Origin: JANNNF01 sp040385825
Lineage (GTDB): Bacteria; Pseudomonadota; Alphaproteobacteria; Rhodobacterales; Rhodobacteraceae
Length of the DNA: 64,000 nucleotides
NCBI GenBank assembly: GCA_040385825.1
Contig: JAZKGQ010000006.1
Location: forward strand, 186,001-250,000
Direction: 5' to 3'
Of the stretch, positions 32,305 to 41,799 are shown one piece after another; the stretch's first letter is position 1, and the number at the start of each line of letters is the position of its first letter. The translations under genes were made by a program, and so were the position numbers. The notes beneath the pieces were generated by a model. The model ran no database searches, was not told the origin of the DNA, and worked only from the letters and a program-made list of their open reading frames with translations.

Positions 32305-33474
32305 ATGACCGAACAGACATCGCAACGCGCCTTGTGGGCGTTGTTGTTTGGCAACCTGGTGATCGGCACCGGGGTCTTGCTGCCCGCCGGGTTGCTGAGC
32401 GCGCTGATGGCCGATCTGGGCCTGCCTGCCGGGCAAGCGGGGTTGCTGATCACGGTCGGCGGGCTGGTGGTGGGGTTTGGCGCACCGCTGCTGGCGGCCT
32501 TCACCTCGCGCATCGACCGGCGGATGCTGCTGACCTTTGCGCTTGGGCTCTATGTGGTGGGGCATCTGGGCGCGATGCTGACCTCGGATTTCACCCTGCT
32601 GCTGGCCTTCCGGGCGCTGATGGTGGCGGGGGCTGCGATCTTTACCCCGCAGGCCGCGGCCACCGTGGGGCTGCTGGTGCCAGCGGAACGGCGCGGCGGG
32701 GCGATTGCGTTCATCTTCATCGGCTGGTCGCTGGCCTCGGTGCTGGGCATTCCCCTGGGCAGTCTGCTGGGCGATCTGATCGGCTGGCGCGCGACCTATC
32801 TGGCGATGGCAGGGCTGTCGCTGGCCGGGGCCGGCGTGATCTGGGCGGTGTTGCCGGGGGGGCTGCGGGTGGTGCCCTTGCAGCTTTCGTCCTGGGTCCG
32901 GGTGCTGACCGACCTGCGGTTGCTGACCGTGCTTGCAGTGACGATGTTTGCCATGTCGGGTCAGTTCACCATGTTCACCTATGTCGGCCCGATCCTGCGC
33001 GAGTCTTACGGCATCAGCGGCAGCCTGATCGCGCTGACCTTTCTGGCAATCGGCGCGGCGGGGGTGGGGGGCAACTTTGCGGCCTCCAGACTCGCCGGGG
33101 CCTTCGGGGTGGAACGCAGCATTCTGGTCGCGCTGCTCAGCGTGGCCCTGGGGCTGGCGGTGATCTGGGCCGGGTGGGGCGGCTATGTGGCCTTCCTGAT
33201 CGGCGGATGCCTGTGGGGTCTGGGCGGCTTTGCCGCCAATTCGCTGCAACAAAGCCGTCTGGTCAGCATGGCGCCCACGCTGGCCTCGGCCACCGTCGCG
33301 CTGAACACGTCCTTCGTGTATCTGGGCCAGTCGCTCGGGTCGGCCACCGGCGGGCAACTGATGGCCGCAGGCCCGAACCCGGCGCTGGCCGCTGCGGGCG
33401 CAGGGTTTGCGCTGACGGCGGCCACCTTGTCGCTGCTGGCGCACAAGGCTGGTCGGCGGGGGGCCGGTCGCTAA
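32305..33474 (+). CDS. MFS transporter (drug/sugar efflux type)
   Basis: A 389-residue inner-membrane protein with about twelve hydrophobic helices. FTSRIDRRMLLTFAL between helices 2 and 3 fits the MFS loop, and helix 4-6 text such as GGAIAFIFIGWSLASVLGIPLGSLLGD matches the DHA1/AraJ branch. It is probably a proton-driven exporter of small molecules; the substrate is unknown. GAGGAGA precedes the ATG. It is divergent from lolA and convergent with kup. Confidence 0.87.
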   Translation: MTEQTSQRALWALLFGNLVIGTGVLLPAGLLSALMADLGLPAGQAGLLITVGGLVVGFGAPLLAAFTSRIDRRMLLTFALGLYVVGHLGAMLTSDFTLLLAFRALMVAGAAIFTPQAAATVGLLVPAERRGGAIAFIFIGWSLASVLGIPLGSLLGDLIGWRATYLAMAGLSLAGAGVIWAVLPGGLRVVPLQLSSWVRVLTDLRLLTVLAVTMFAMSGQFTMFTYVGPILRESYGISGSLIALTFLAIGAAGVGGNFAASRLAGAFGVERSILVALLSVALGLAVIWAGWGGYVAFLIGGCLWGLGGFAANSLQQSRLVSMAPTLASATVALNTSFVYLGQSLGSATGGQLMAAGPNPALAAAGAGFALTAATLSLLAHKAGRRGAGR

Positions 33475-33538
33475 AGCAGGATGACCTTTGATGGAACCGT
33501 CGTAGCTTTCTGAGTGCCTTTCAGCCCGCACGACGATA

Positions 33539-33667
33539 GGGTAATGCCCGACCGCCGGGTGGGCAAGCAACGCCAGTTCTACGCGGTTTATGGTTCAACC
33601 TCTCCCACCGGAGTTCTGCTGGTGACGTTGCAGAATGCCCGCCCGTGGGGGCGGTCGGGCATTGCCC
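33539..33667. repeat. 129-bp near-palindromic element
   Basis: GGGTAATGCCCGACCGCC (33539-33556) and its inverted copy (33650-33667) differ at one base. Pairing continues inward with interruptions (GGGTGGGC against GCCCGCCC; GCAACG near both inner flanks), so the whole unit can fold into one long imperfect hairpin. It lies in the 253-base convergent gap between the MFS gene and kup. No clear target-site duplication is seen. It could be a MITE-like element, a structured RNA or a two-way terminator. Confidence 0.65.
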
Positions 33668-33727
33668 GGCGCGCTTCGCGCTTGATTCCGGGCCGAAAAA
33701 GAGGATTCAGCATAGGTTCATCCCGCT

Positions 33728-35725
33728 TTAGACCGACACTCGTTCGCCCAGTTCCACCACCCGATTGCGTGGCAGGTGATAATATTCTGACGGATCGGCC
33801 GAGAACCGCGACAGCAGCGCATAAATCCGGTCCAGCAACCGCCCCAGCCCGGCGGGGCTGGTCACCACGGGACGCTTGCGGCCAAGGAAGAAGCTCGATG
33901 TCATCACGTCGAACTTCAGCCCCTCGCGCCGTGCGGCCCCCATGGCGCGCGACACATTTGGCGTTTCCATGAACCCGAACCGCAGGATCAGCCGCCCGAA
34001 CTGCGGGCTGAGCCGTTCATAGCTGGCGCGTTCTTCCGGCGTTGCCGTCGGCACCCGCATGGTTTCGACCGTCAGGAACACCGTCTGTTCATGGATGACC
34101 CGGTTGTGCTTCAGGTTGTGCAGCAACGCCGTGGGCACCACATCGGGATCCGGCGTCAGGAAAAACGCCGTCCCCGGAATGACATGTGCCGAACTGTGGC
34201 CCATGGAACTGACAAAGCCGGGCACCGCGATGGCCAGCTTGTGATACTTTGACAAAAGGATCTGCGTGCCCCGCCACCAGGCCCACATCATCCCGCCGAT
34301 TGCCATGGCCATCAGCACCGGCACATAGCCGCCGTCCCACAGCTTCAACAGGTTGGACCCAAGGAACGCCAGTTCCAGCAGCGCGATCGGTGCGACCAGA
34401 ACCAGCGCCACCCACAACCGAAGAATGCCCGCGTTGATCAGATACAACACCGCCAGCACCGTGGTAATCACCATCGTCCCCGTCACCGCGATGCCATAGG
34501 CCGAAGCCAACGCCGACGAGGTTTCAAACGACAGCACCAGCCAGACCACCCCCAGCAACAAGGCCCAGTTGATCACCCCGATATAGATTTGCCCGCTTTG
34601 GTCATGCGACGTGTGCCGGATCGACATGCGCGGCAGCAGCCCAAGCTGGATCGCCGCCCGCGCCATCGAGAACGCGCCCGAGATCACCGCCTGGGCGGCA
34701 ATCACCGTGGCCACCGCCGTCAGGATCACCAGCATCGGCAACACCGGCGCCGGGGCCATGCGAAAGAACGGGTCGCTGATCGCCGTGGGGTCACGCAACA
34801 CCAGCGCCCCCTGCCCCAGATAGTTCAGCACAAGGGCCGGAAATACCAGAAAGATCCACGCAATGGTGATCGGCCTGCGCCCGAAATGGCCCAGATCGGC
34901 ATAAAGCGCCTCGGCCCCGGTCACCGCCAGAAACACCGCCCCCATCACCACAAAGGCAATCTCGCCATGTGTCCACAGAAACGCGACACCCCAGCCAGGG
35001 TTGATCGCGGCAAGGATGCCGGGGGCGCTGCCGATCTGCCACAGCCCCAGCCCCGCCAGCGTCAGGAACCACAGCGCGGTGACCGGCCCGAAGGCCACGG
35101 CGATTGTCGCCGTGCCCTTGCGCTGGACCCAGAACAGCAGCACCAGAATGACCAGCGTGGCGGGCACCACCCAATGCTCCAGCGTGGGGAACACCAGCCC
35201 CGCCCCCTCCATCGCCGACAGCACGGAAATCGCCGGGGTGATCATCGCATCGCCCGCAAACAGCGCGGCCCCGCCGATGGCCAGCGTCAGCACGGGCACC
35301 GACCGCCGCCCGATCGCCAGCCGCACCAGCGTATACAAGGCCAGCACCCCGCCCTCGCCCCGGTTGTCGGCGCGCAGCAGGAACAGCACATATTTGACCA
35401 GCACAATCAGGATCAGCGTCCAGATCAGCAGCGACAGCAGCCCCAGCACCTCGGGCCGCCCCACCCCGTCCCTGGCAATCGGACGCAGCGCCTCGCGGAA
35501 GGCATAGATCGGACTGGTGCCGATGTCGCCGTAGACCACCCCGACCGCGCCGATCACCAGCGCCGCAAAGCCTTGTTTCTTGTGCGGCGGCGGGGGGTCT
35601 TCGCCTTCGCCCCGCAGATAGTCGGCAATATCCAGTTCTTCCTCGTCAAACAGGGACAACTGGGTTGGTGCCGGGGCTGACCCGGCCTGCGATGTCTGTG
35701 ATGTCATGATGCGTGTCTTGGGCAT
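33728..35725 (-). CDS. kup: Potassium transport protein Kup
   Basis: A 665-residue KUP/HAK/KT K+ uptake system with about twelve membrane helices. GVVYGDIGTSPIYAFREAL is the family signature; KYVLFLLRADNRGEGGVLALY and ISVLSAMEG follow, and a long hydrophilic C-terminal domain closes the protein. The N-terminus carries an acidic/proline cytoplasmic extension (LSLFDEEELDIADYLRGEGED). Starts at 35725 or 35707 are both possible, neither with a strong ribosome site. It lies 270 bases behind ftsK; that gap shows no gene. Confidence 0.95.
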   Translation of the reverse strand: MPKTRIMTSQTSQAGSAPAPTQLSLFDEEELDIADYLRGEGEDPPPPHKKQGFAALVIGAVGVVYGDIGTSPIYAFREALRPIARDGVGRPEVLGLLSLLIWTLILIVLVKYVLFLLRADNRGEGGVLALYTLVRLAIGRRSVPVLTLAIGGAALFAGDAMITPAISVLSAMEGAGLVFPTLEHWVVPATLVILVLLFWVQRKGTATIAVAFGPVTALWFLTLAGLGLWQIGSAPGILAAINPGWGVAFLWTHGEIAFVVMGAVFLAVTGAEALYADLGHFGRRPITIAWIFLVFPALVLNYLGQGALVLRDPTAISDPFFRMAPAPVLPMLVILTAVATVIAAQAVISGAFSMARAAIQLGLLPRMSIRHTSHDQSGQIYIGVINWALLLGVVWLVLSFETSSALASAYGIAVTGTMVITTVLAVLYLINAGILRLWVALVLVAPIALLELAFLGSNLLKLWDGGYVPVLMAMAIGGMMWAWWRGTQILLSKYHKLAIAVPGFVSSMGHSSAHVIPGTAFFLTPDPDVVPTALLHNLKHNRVIHEQTVFLTVETMRVPTATPEERASYERLSPQFGRLILRFGFMETPNVSRAMGAARREGLKFDVMTSSFFLGRKRPVVTSPAGLGRLLDRIYALLSRFSADPSEYYHLPRNRVVELGERVSV

Positions 35726-35995
35726 CAGGCATGGCGCGTGACCAGCCCGATGTCACTTCCGGACAGATCCCTGGCAGGGGATCACGGATGCTCCAAAGGT
35801 TACCGCGCGGGGCGGCGAGATCTGGCGTATAGGCGCTGGCCTGCGTCAAATCAAGTCGTTGTGAACGCCGGACGCCCGCGCCCGCACGCGGCGCAAGCAG
35901 ACTGCCCGGAAACACGGCAGGGCAGGCGGGCAAAGATCCTGTGGCGGCGGGGCAAGAAGACCCGCCCATGCTGTCACGCGAGGATCGGCACCGCC

Positions 35996-38974
35996 TTAGC
36001 GTTCCTCGACCAGAATCTCGCGCTTGCCGACATGGTTCGCAGGTGTCACCACGCCTTGCTCCTCCATCTGTTCCACCAGCTTGGCGGCCTTGTTGTAGCC
36101 GATGCCCAGCTTGCGCTGGATATAGCTGGTCGAGCATTTGCGGTCCTTGGCCACAATCGCCACCGCCTGATCATACAGCGTATCGTCGCCTTCCGAGTTC
36201 AGGCCCAGCACCGCGTCAATCTCGTTGTCGCGTTCATCATCCACGCTTTCCACCACGCCCGACATGTAGACCGGCGGGCCGAAGGATTTCAGGTGGTTGA
36301 CGATTTCTTCAACCTCCTCATCCGACACGAAAGGCCCATGGATGCGGGTGATCTTCTGCCCGTTGCCCATGTACAGCATGTCGCCCATGCCCAGCAGTTG
36401 TTCCGCGCCCTGTTCGCCCAGAATGGTGCGGCTGTCGATTTTCGACGTGACCTGAAAGCTGATCCGCGTCGGGAAGTTCGCCTTGATCGTGCCGGTGATC
36501 ACATCGACTGACGGGCGCTGTGTCGCCATGATCAGGTGAATGCCCGATGCCCGCGCCATCTGCGCCAGCCGCTGGATGCAGGCCTCGATCTCTTTGCCCG
36601 CGACCATCATCAGGTCGGCCATCTCGTCCACCACCACCACGATATAGGGAATGGTGACGGGCTGGAATTCGTCGGTTTCAAACACCGGCTCGCCGGTATC
36701 CTCGTCAAAGCCGGTCTGGATGGTGCGCTTGAACATCTCGCCCCGCTCCAGCGCCTCGCGCACGCGGCCATTGTAGCCGTCGATGTTGCGGACGTTCAGC
36801 TTGGACATCTTGCGATAGCGTTCCTCCATCTCGCCCACCACCCATTTCAGGGCGACGACCGCCTTTTTCGGGTCGGTCACGACGGGCGACAACAGATGCG
36901 GGATGCCGTCATAGACAGACAGTTCCAGCATCTTGGGGTCAATCATGATCAGGCGGCATTCCTCGGGTGACAGCTTGTACAGCAGCGACAGGATCATGGT
37001 GTTGATCGCCACCGATTTGCCAGAGCCCGTGGTGCCCGCGATCAGCAGGTGGGGCATCTTGGCAAGGTTCACCACAATCGGATCGCCGCCGATGTCCTTG
37101 CCCAGAGCCAGCGGCAGGCGCATCGCGCTGTCGCCAAAGTCACGGGCCGAGATGATCTCGCGCAGCACCACCTTTTCGCGGATGGCATTGGGCAACTCGA
37201 TGCCAATAACGGTACGCCCCGGTACGGTCGACACGCGGGCAGACAGCGCCGACATGCTGCGCGCGATGTCATCGGCCAGACCGATCACGCGAGAGGCCTT
37301 CAGGCCGGGGGCCGGTTCCAGTTCATACATGGTGACAACCGGGCCGGGGCGGACGGAGACGATTTCGCCCTTGACGCCGTAATCCTCCAGCACCGATTCC
37401 AGCATGCGGGCGTTTTCTTCCAGCGCGTCATCGGACACCTGCGTCCGCATCACGCTGGTCGCGGCGGTCAGCAGGCCAAGCGGCGGCAGCTCATAGGCCT
37501 GCGCCGGGTCGTCAAAGCGCAGGCGCGGCTGGCTTTCGGCCACGGCCTGCCGCGACGGGGCGGCCGGCTTTTTCGCCACATGCTGCACCACGGGGCGGCG
37601 GTCGGGCGTGGCCATGCGCGGCAAGGACGGGGGCGGGGCGGGGGGGGCATAGGTCAAGGCCTCGGCCTCGTCGCCCCAGGCGTCATCGGGGTCGGTGACG
37701 AACATGTTGGTGTCGTCTTCCCACTCGGGTTCAGCCATGACCACAGGGGCCACGCGCGCCGTCACCGGCGGCAGGGCGGCAGGGTTCGTGTTGGCGATCA
37801 GGGGGTGCGGGCCGCGCAGGCGGGCCACGGGCGGTTCGCGCCGCGCATTGGCCACGGCGGCAGACACCACCGACAGCCCGGCGTCCGCCCCCGGCCCACC
37901 CCGCCGCACACGCGAGCGGATGACATCGGTGATCCGGGCCTTGATCCGGTCCTCGGACGGCAGTTCGGCGTCATAGGCATGGGCCGACAGGACAGGTTCG
38001 ATCAGCTCGGGTTCCGGGTCCACCACGCGGCGCATCCGGGCCAGAAAGCCCAGCTTTTCCTTGGGCAGATCGGGCTGCGCCACAAACTGCCGCGGTTCGG
38101 CGCGCAGGGTGGACGGCGCGTTCCAGGCTTGGGCCGCGCGCAGCGGTTCGGGCGCGTACTCGGCCCCGCTTGACACCACAGGCGGCGGGCGGCGGGCAGA
38201 GGCCGCCATGGCGGGGGCAAGCGCCTCGGGTTGCCAGCGCGCATCGTGGGCCACCACGGCGGCATCGGCCCGTGCGGCGGCGCGGCGGTCCTGCACCATG
38301 CGGGCGGCCTGCGCCGTGCCCTGCGCGCCCTTGCCAAGCGCGCCCAGCACCATCGAATAGGTCATCACCGCGCCCAGCAACAAGAACCGCAGCACAGTGC
38401 GCAGTTCAAACAGGTCAAAGCCGGTCACATACAGCATCATCCCCAGCATCGCCGCAAAAGACAGCAGCGACAGCAGTTTCAGCCCGATCCCCGCCCCGCC
38501 CGGCACCACGCCCAGCATGGCGCCCAGAACCGTGTCGCCGAACAAGCCGCCAAGCCCAAAGGAATGCGGCCAGTCCGCGCCCGGCACCAGCGTCGCCGCA
38601 TAGACCGACGCCAGCGCCACCGCGATCACCGCAAAGATCACCCGGCCCACGGCACGCTCGCCGCCCCGGTGCAGCACAAAGCGCAGCCCCCAGGCCATCA
38701 GCACCAGGGGCAGCGCCCAGGCGCCCTTGCCCACAATGATGATCAGGGTCGACGCAACCGCAGCACCAAACCGGCCCAGCATGTTCTGCGCAGGTTCATC
38801 CGTCGCGACCATCCAGCCGGGGTCTTCGGGCGAATAGCTGCCAAGGATGGCGGCAAAGGCCAGACCCGCCAGCAGCAGGGCCACACCCAGCAGTTCACGC
38901 CCGCGACGTTCCAGCATGGCTGCGGTGGACTGGTCCACCAATGGGTCGCGCTGCCGTACCTGATAGGATGCCAT
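35996..38974 (-). CDS. ftsK: DNA translocase FtsK
   Basis: A 992-residue division-linked DNA pump. An N-terminal domain with four membrane helices (about 25-200) is followed by a Pro/Ala/Arg-rich linker, the RecA-like motor (Walker A LIAGTTGSGKSVAINT; Walker B IVVVVDEMADLMM) and a C-terminal gamma winged helix (CSTSYIQRKLGIGYNKAAKLVEQM-like) that reads KOPS sites. The start at 38974 follows GGACAGGG and gives MASYQVRQRDPLV. The aminotransferase gene ends 11 bases upstream, suggesting cotranscription. Confidence 0.97.
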   Translation of the reverse strand: MASYQVRQRDPLVDQSTAAMLERRGRELLGVALLLAGLAFAAILGSYSPEDPGWMVATDEPAQNMLGRFGAAVASTLIIIVGKGAWALPLVLMAWGLRFVLHRGGERAVGRVIFAVIAVALASVYAATLVPGADWPHSFGLGGLFGDTVLGAMLGVVPGGAGIGLKLLSLLSFAAMLGMMLYVTGFDLFELRTVLRFLLLGAVMTYSMVLGALGKGAQGTAQAARMVQDRRAAARADAAVVAHDARWQPEALAPAMAASARRPPPVVSSGAEYAPEPLRAAQAWNAPSTLRAEPRQFVAQPDLPKEKLGFLARMRRVVDPEPELIEPVLSAHAYDAELPSEDRIKARITDVIRSRVRRGGPGADAGLSVVSAAVANARREPPVARLRGPHPLIANTNPAALPPVTARVAPVVMAEPEWEDDTNMFVTDPDDAWGDEAEALTYAPPAPPPSLPRMATPDRRPVVQHVAKKPAAPSRQAVAESQPRLRFDDPAQAYELPPLGLLTAATSVMRTQVSDDALEENARMLESVLEDYGVKGEIVSVRPGPVVTMYELEPAPGLKASRVIGLADDIARSMSALSARVSTVPGRTVIGIELPNAIREKVVLREIISARDFGDSAMRLPLALGKDIGGDPIVVNLAKMPHLLIAGTTGSGKSVAINTMILSLLYKLSPEECRLIMIDPKMLELSVYDGIPHLLSPVVTDPKKAVVALKWVVGEMEERYRKMSKLNVRNIDGYNGRVREALERGEMFKRTIQTGFDEDTGEPVFETDEFQPVTIPYIVVVVDEMADLMMVAGKEIEACIQRLAQMARASGIHLIMATQRPSVDVITGTIKANFPTRISFQVTSKIDSRTILGEQGAEQLLGMGDMLYMGNGQKITRIHGPFVSDEEVEEIVNHLKSFGPPVYMSGVVESVDDERDNEIDAVLGLNSEGDDTLYDQAVAIVAKDRKCSTSYIQRKLGIGYNKAAKLVEQMEEQGVVTPANHVGKREILVEER

Positions 38975-38985
38975 CTGCCCTGTCC

Positions 38986-40164
38986 TCAATCGTATAGGCA
39001 GTCGCGGAGCATGGTCAGCCCGCGCTGCGTTTCTTCTTTTGGGGCCACAAGCGCGACCCGTACATACCCGGCTCCGGGGTTGTCCCCCGCCACATCCCGC
39101 GACAGATAGGCGCCGGGCAGGACCCGAACGCCTGTCTGTTGCCACAGCTTCAGCGCGGCCTGTTCGCCATCCGGCACCGGCAACCACAGGAAAAAGCCGC
39201 CCTCGGGGTTCTGATAGCCCTGCATTCCGGCAAACACCTGATCCGCCACGCGGAACTTTTCCTGATAGAGGGCGCGGGACGCATCGACATGCGCCTCATC
39301 CGCCCAGGCCGCCTCGGACACCCGCTGAATGGGCAGGGGCAAAGGTGCCCCGGCAAAGGCCCGCAGCTTGCGGATACGCGCCATGCTGTCGACACCGCCC
39401 GCGACAAACCCCGACCGCATCCCCGGCAGGTTCGACCGTTTCGACAGCGAGTGGAACACGAACACCCGTTCGGGATCAGTCCCCGTGGCCTGTGCCACCT
39501 GCAAGGCACCGGGCGGGGGCGCATCGCGCCAGATCTCGGAATAGCATTCATCCGCAAAGATGCGGAAATCGTGCTTTTCGGCCAGGGCCATCAGATCGGC
39601 CAGATAGTCGCGGCTGGCCACCGCCCCCTGCGGATTGGCGGGCGAACAGATATAGGCAATGGCGGTGCGGTCCAGAACCTCGGGCGGCAGGCTGGCGTAA
39701 TCGGGCAGAAAGCCGGTGGCGGCGGTGGCGGGCACATAGACCGGTTCCGCCCCCACGGTCAGGCTGGCCACGGCATAGACCTGATAAAACGGGTTCGGCA
39801 TCAGGATGACCGGGGCCTTGCCGGCCTTGGATTCGGGGCACAGCGCAATCGCCGCGTTGAACAGCCCTTCGCGGGTGCCGTTCAGCGCCATGATGCCGTC
39901 CAGCGGCATCGTCACGCCATAGCGCCGCGCGATCCATCCGGCAATCGCGGCCAGCAGTTCGGGGCTGCCGTCATTGGGCGGGTAAATGCCAAAGCCCGCC
40001 AGATTGGCCGCAAGGATGGGACCGACGAAATCGGGCATCGCGTGGCGCGGCTCGCCAATCGTCATTGCAATCGCAGGTCCGCCCGGCGCATGCGCGTCCA
40101 GCAGCCCCCGCAAGCGCGGAAACGCATAGTCAGGCAGGTTGGAAAACCGCTCTGGAAACGCCAT
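38986..40164 (-). CDS. Class I/II aminotransferase (possible N-succinyldiaminopimelate aminotransferase)
   Basis: A 392-residue PLP enzyme. MTIGEPRHAMPDFV, MPNPFYQVYAVA, SPANPQGAVAS, FADECYSEIW and the PLP-lysine motif HSLSKRSNLPGMRSGF are fold-type I signatures. The SLSKRSNLPGMRSG form resembles DapC-type succinyldiaminopimelate transaminases of lysine/peptidoglycan synthesis, which would suit its position before ftsK, but substrate is inferred. The start at 40164 is chosen over an ATG 43 codons upstream because the upstream stretch shows no homology. Confidence 0.87.
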   Translation of the reverse strand: MAFPERFSNLPDYAFPRLRGLLDAHAPGGPAIAMTIGEPRHAMPDFVGPILAANLAGFGIYPPNDGSPELLAAIAGWIARRYGVTMPLDGIMALNGTREGLFNAAIALCPESKAGKAPVILMPNPFYQVYAVASLTVGAEPVYVPATAATGFLPDYASLPPEVLDRTAIAYICSPANPQGAVASRDYLADLMALAEKHDFRIFADECYSEIWRDAPPPGALQVAQATGTDPERVFVFHSLSKRSNLPGMRSGFVAGGVDSMARIRKLRAFAGAPLPLPIQRVSEAAWADEAHVDASRALYQEKFRVADQVFAGMQGYQNPEGGFFLWLPVPDGEQAALKLWQQTGVRVLPGAYLSRDVAGDNPGAGYVRVALVAPKEETQRGLTMLRDCLYD

Positions 40165-40314
40165 TGCTGCCTCATCTTCAGGGTCGTTGCGCCCTGTTTG
40201 AATCCAGACTAGCCACAGATAACGCCGGGGTCCAGAAAAACGCAGCAAGGTGTAGGGGTTGGGTTCGGCGATTGTGTCTTTTTGGCCCATCATCTGGGGT
40301 GGGCTGCATCAAGG

Positions 40315-40384
40315 CTGGGGGTTTCACACCCCCAGACCCCCGTGGGATATTTGTGCACAGAGGATGCAAACTTTATTCAAATTG
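40315..40384 (+). repeat. Dispersed intergenic repeat, copy A
   Basis: Hairpin CTGGGGG-TTTCACA-CCCCCAG (40315-40335), then CCCCGTGGGATATTTG and a tail to 40384 (TGCACAGAGGATGCAAA ... TTCAAATTG). It matches copies at 51.4 and 58.2 kb. Here it lies between the stop of the amidase gene and the start of the aminotransferase gene, in opposite orientation to both. Confidence 0.8.
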
Positions 40385-40389
40385 CAAGG

Positions 40390-41721
40390 TCAGTGCAGCG
40401 CCTTCTCGGCGGCCATGCCGATGCGCAGCAGACGGTCCTCCTGCCCCGGCGGGCACATGATGCTGAGGCCGCAGGATGGCTGGCTGGTGCGCAGGGTCAG
40501 CACGCATTGGTCCATCAGGTTGCCGATCCGGGTGTTGCGCAGGGCCAGCAGGTTTTCGGTGACGTAATAGTCGTTGTCGGTCATCAGCCGGGCCGCATCG
40601 GGCGGCAGGATCGGCGAGGTGGGCAGGATCACCGCATCAAACCCGGCGGTGGCCTGCGCCCATTCGGCGCGCAGGACATGCAGCCTGCGCCAGCCCGCGA
40701 TATAGTCGGCGGCCGCAAAGCCGGCACCGGACCGGAAGCGTTCCAGAATGCGCGGGAACATCTTTTCGGGGGCGGCCTCGATGGTGTCACGCCAGATCGC
40801 ATAGGCCTCGGCGGTGAACAGCAGCGCGGCAAGGCGCATGGCCTCGGCCACCTGCGGCACCCTGATCGGCGTCACGCTGGCCCCGGCGCGGGCAAGGCGC
40901 GGCAGCGCGTCGTCAAACCCGGCAGCGGGGCCGTCGCGCAGATCGTCCAGCGCCACGGTCTCCAACACCGCGAGCCGCAGGCCCGACAGATCGGCCCCGC
41001 CCAGATCGGGCGGGCGGCGGCCTTCCAGCGCGGCCAGCAGCAGGCTGCAATCCTCGACCGTATGGGCCAGCGGGCCTACGGTATCAAACGCTTGGCACAG
41101 CGGCACCGCCCCGCGCAGGGACAGGCGGCCCGAGGTGGTCTTCAACCCGACCAGATCGTTCCATGCCGCAGGAATGCGCACCGACCCGCCGGTGTCAGAC
41201 CCGATGGCCGCAGGAGCCAGCCCGAAGGCAACCGACGCCGCCGCCCCCGAAGACGACCCGCCCGACACCGCCTCATCATCGTTCAGGCAGGGCGGCGTCG
41301 CCGTAACGGGGTTCAGGCCAAGACCGGAAAAGGCCAGTTCCGACATATGGGTCTTGCCAAGGCAGATCAGCCCCTGCGCCGTTCCCACCTCGACCACATC
41401 GGCGTCCCTGCGCGGAATGCGGTTGCGCAGCAGTGCGGACCCGGCCTCGGTCGCGATGTCTGCGGTGTCGAACAGGTCTTTCCAGCTGACCGGCACGCCG
41501 TCCAGCACGCCGCGCCGGTTGCCGGTGCGGGCACGGGTTGCGGCCCCCATGGCCTCGCCACGCGCGCGGCTGGCCGTGGTGCGGGCATAGATGCGCGGCG
41601 ACAGGCTGTGGCTGTCGATCGCCTCCAGAAACCCTTCCAGCAGATCGACCGGATTGATCTTGCCCGCCCCGATGGCCCGGCCCAATTCCGCCGCCGTCAT
41701 GTTCCGCCACAGGTTGCTCAT
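40390..41721 (-). CDS. Amidase (amidase-signature family)
   Basis: A 443-residue serine hydrolase of the amidase-signature superfamily. The triad is visible: Lys81 (VSWKDLFD), cis-Ser156 (VSGGSSSGAAASVA) and nucleophile Ser180 (GSDTGGSVRIPAAW). It is not GatA, being shorter in the C-terminal region and without gatB/C nearby; the substrate amide is unknown. It is the first gene of the minus run amidase-aminotransferase-ftsK, but copy A of the intergenic repeat separates it from the next gene. Confidence 0.92.
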   Translation of the reverse strand: MSNLWRNMTAAELGRAIGAGKINPVDLLEGFLEAIDSHSLSPRIYARTTASRARGEAMGAATRARTGNRRGVLDGVPVSWKDLFDTADIATEAGSALLRNRIPRRDADVVEVGTAQGLICLGKTHMSELAFSGLGLNPVTATPPCLNDDEAVSGGSSSGAAASVAFGLAPAAIGSDTGGSVRIPAAWNDLVGLKTTSGRLSLRGAVPLCQAFDTVGPLAHTVEDCSLLLAALEGRRPPDLGGADLSGLRLAVLETVALDDLRDGPAAGFDDALPRLARAGASVTPIRVPQVAEAMRLAALLFTAEAYAIWRDTIEAAPEKMFPRILERFRSGAGFAAADYIAGWRRLHVLRAEWAQATAGFDAVILPTSPILPPDAARLMTDNDYYVTENLLALRNTRIGNLMDQCVLTLRTSQPSCGLSIMCPPGQEDRLLRIGMAAEKALH

Positions 41722-41799
41722 GCCATTCCCCTATTTGCGCCAACGGTAGCGGCGGATGATCACATGGACAATCCCGCAAGGGCCACGATACTTGGTGCC

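Noticed and set aside
41767..41799. Extended N-terminus of the UbiH-type protein far upstream (from 40282)
   Set aside because: The upstream frame is antisense to the amidase gene, whose catalytic triad is intact.
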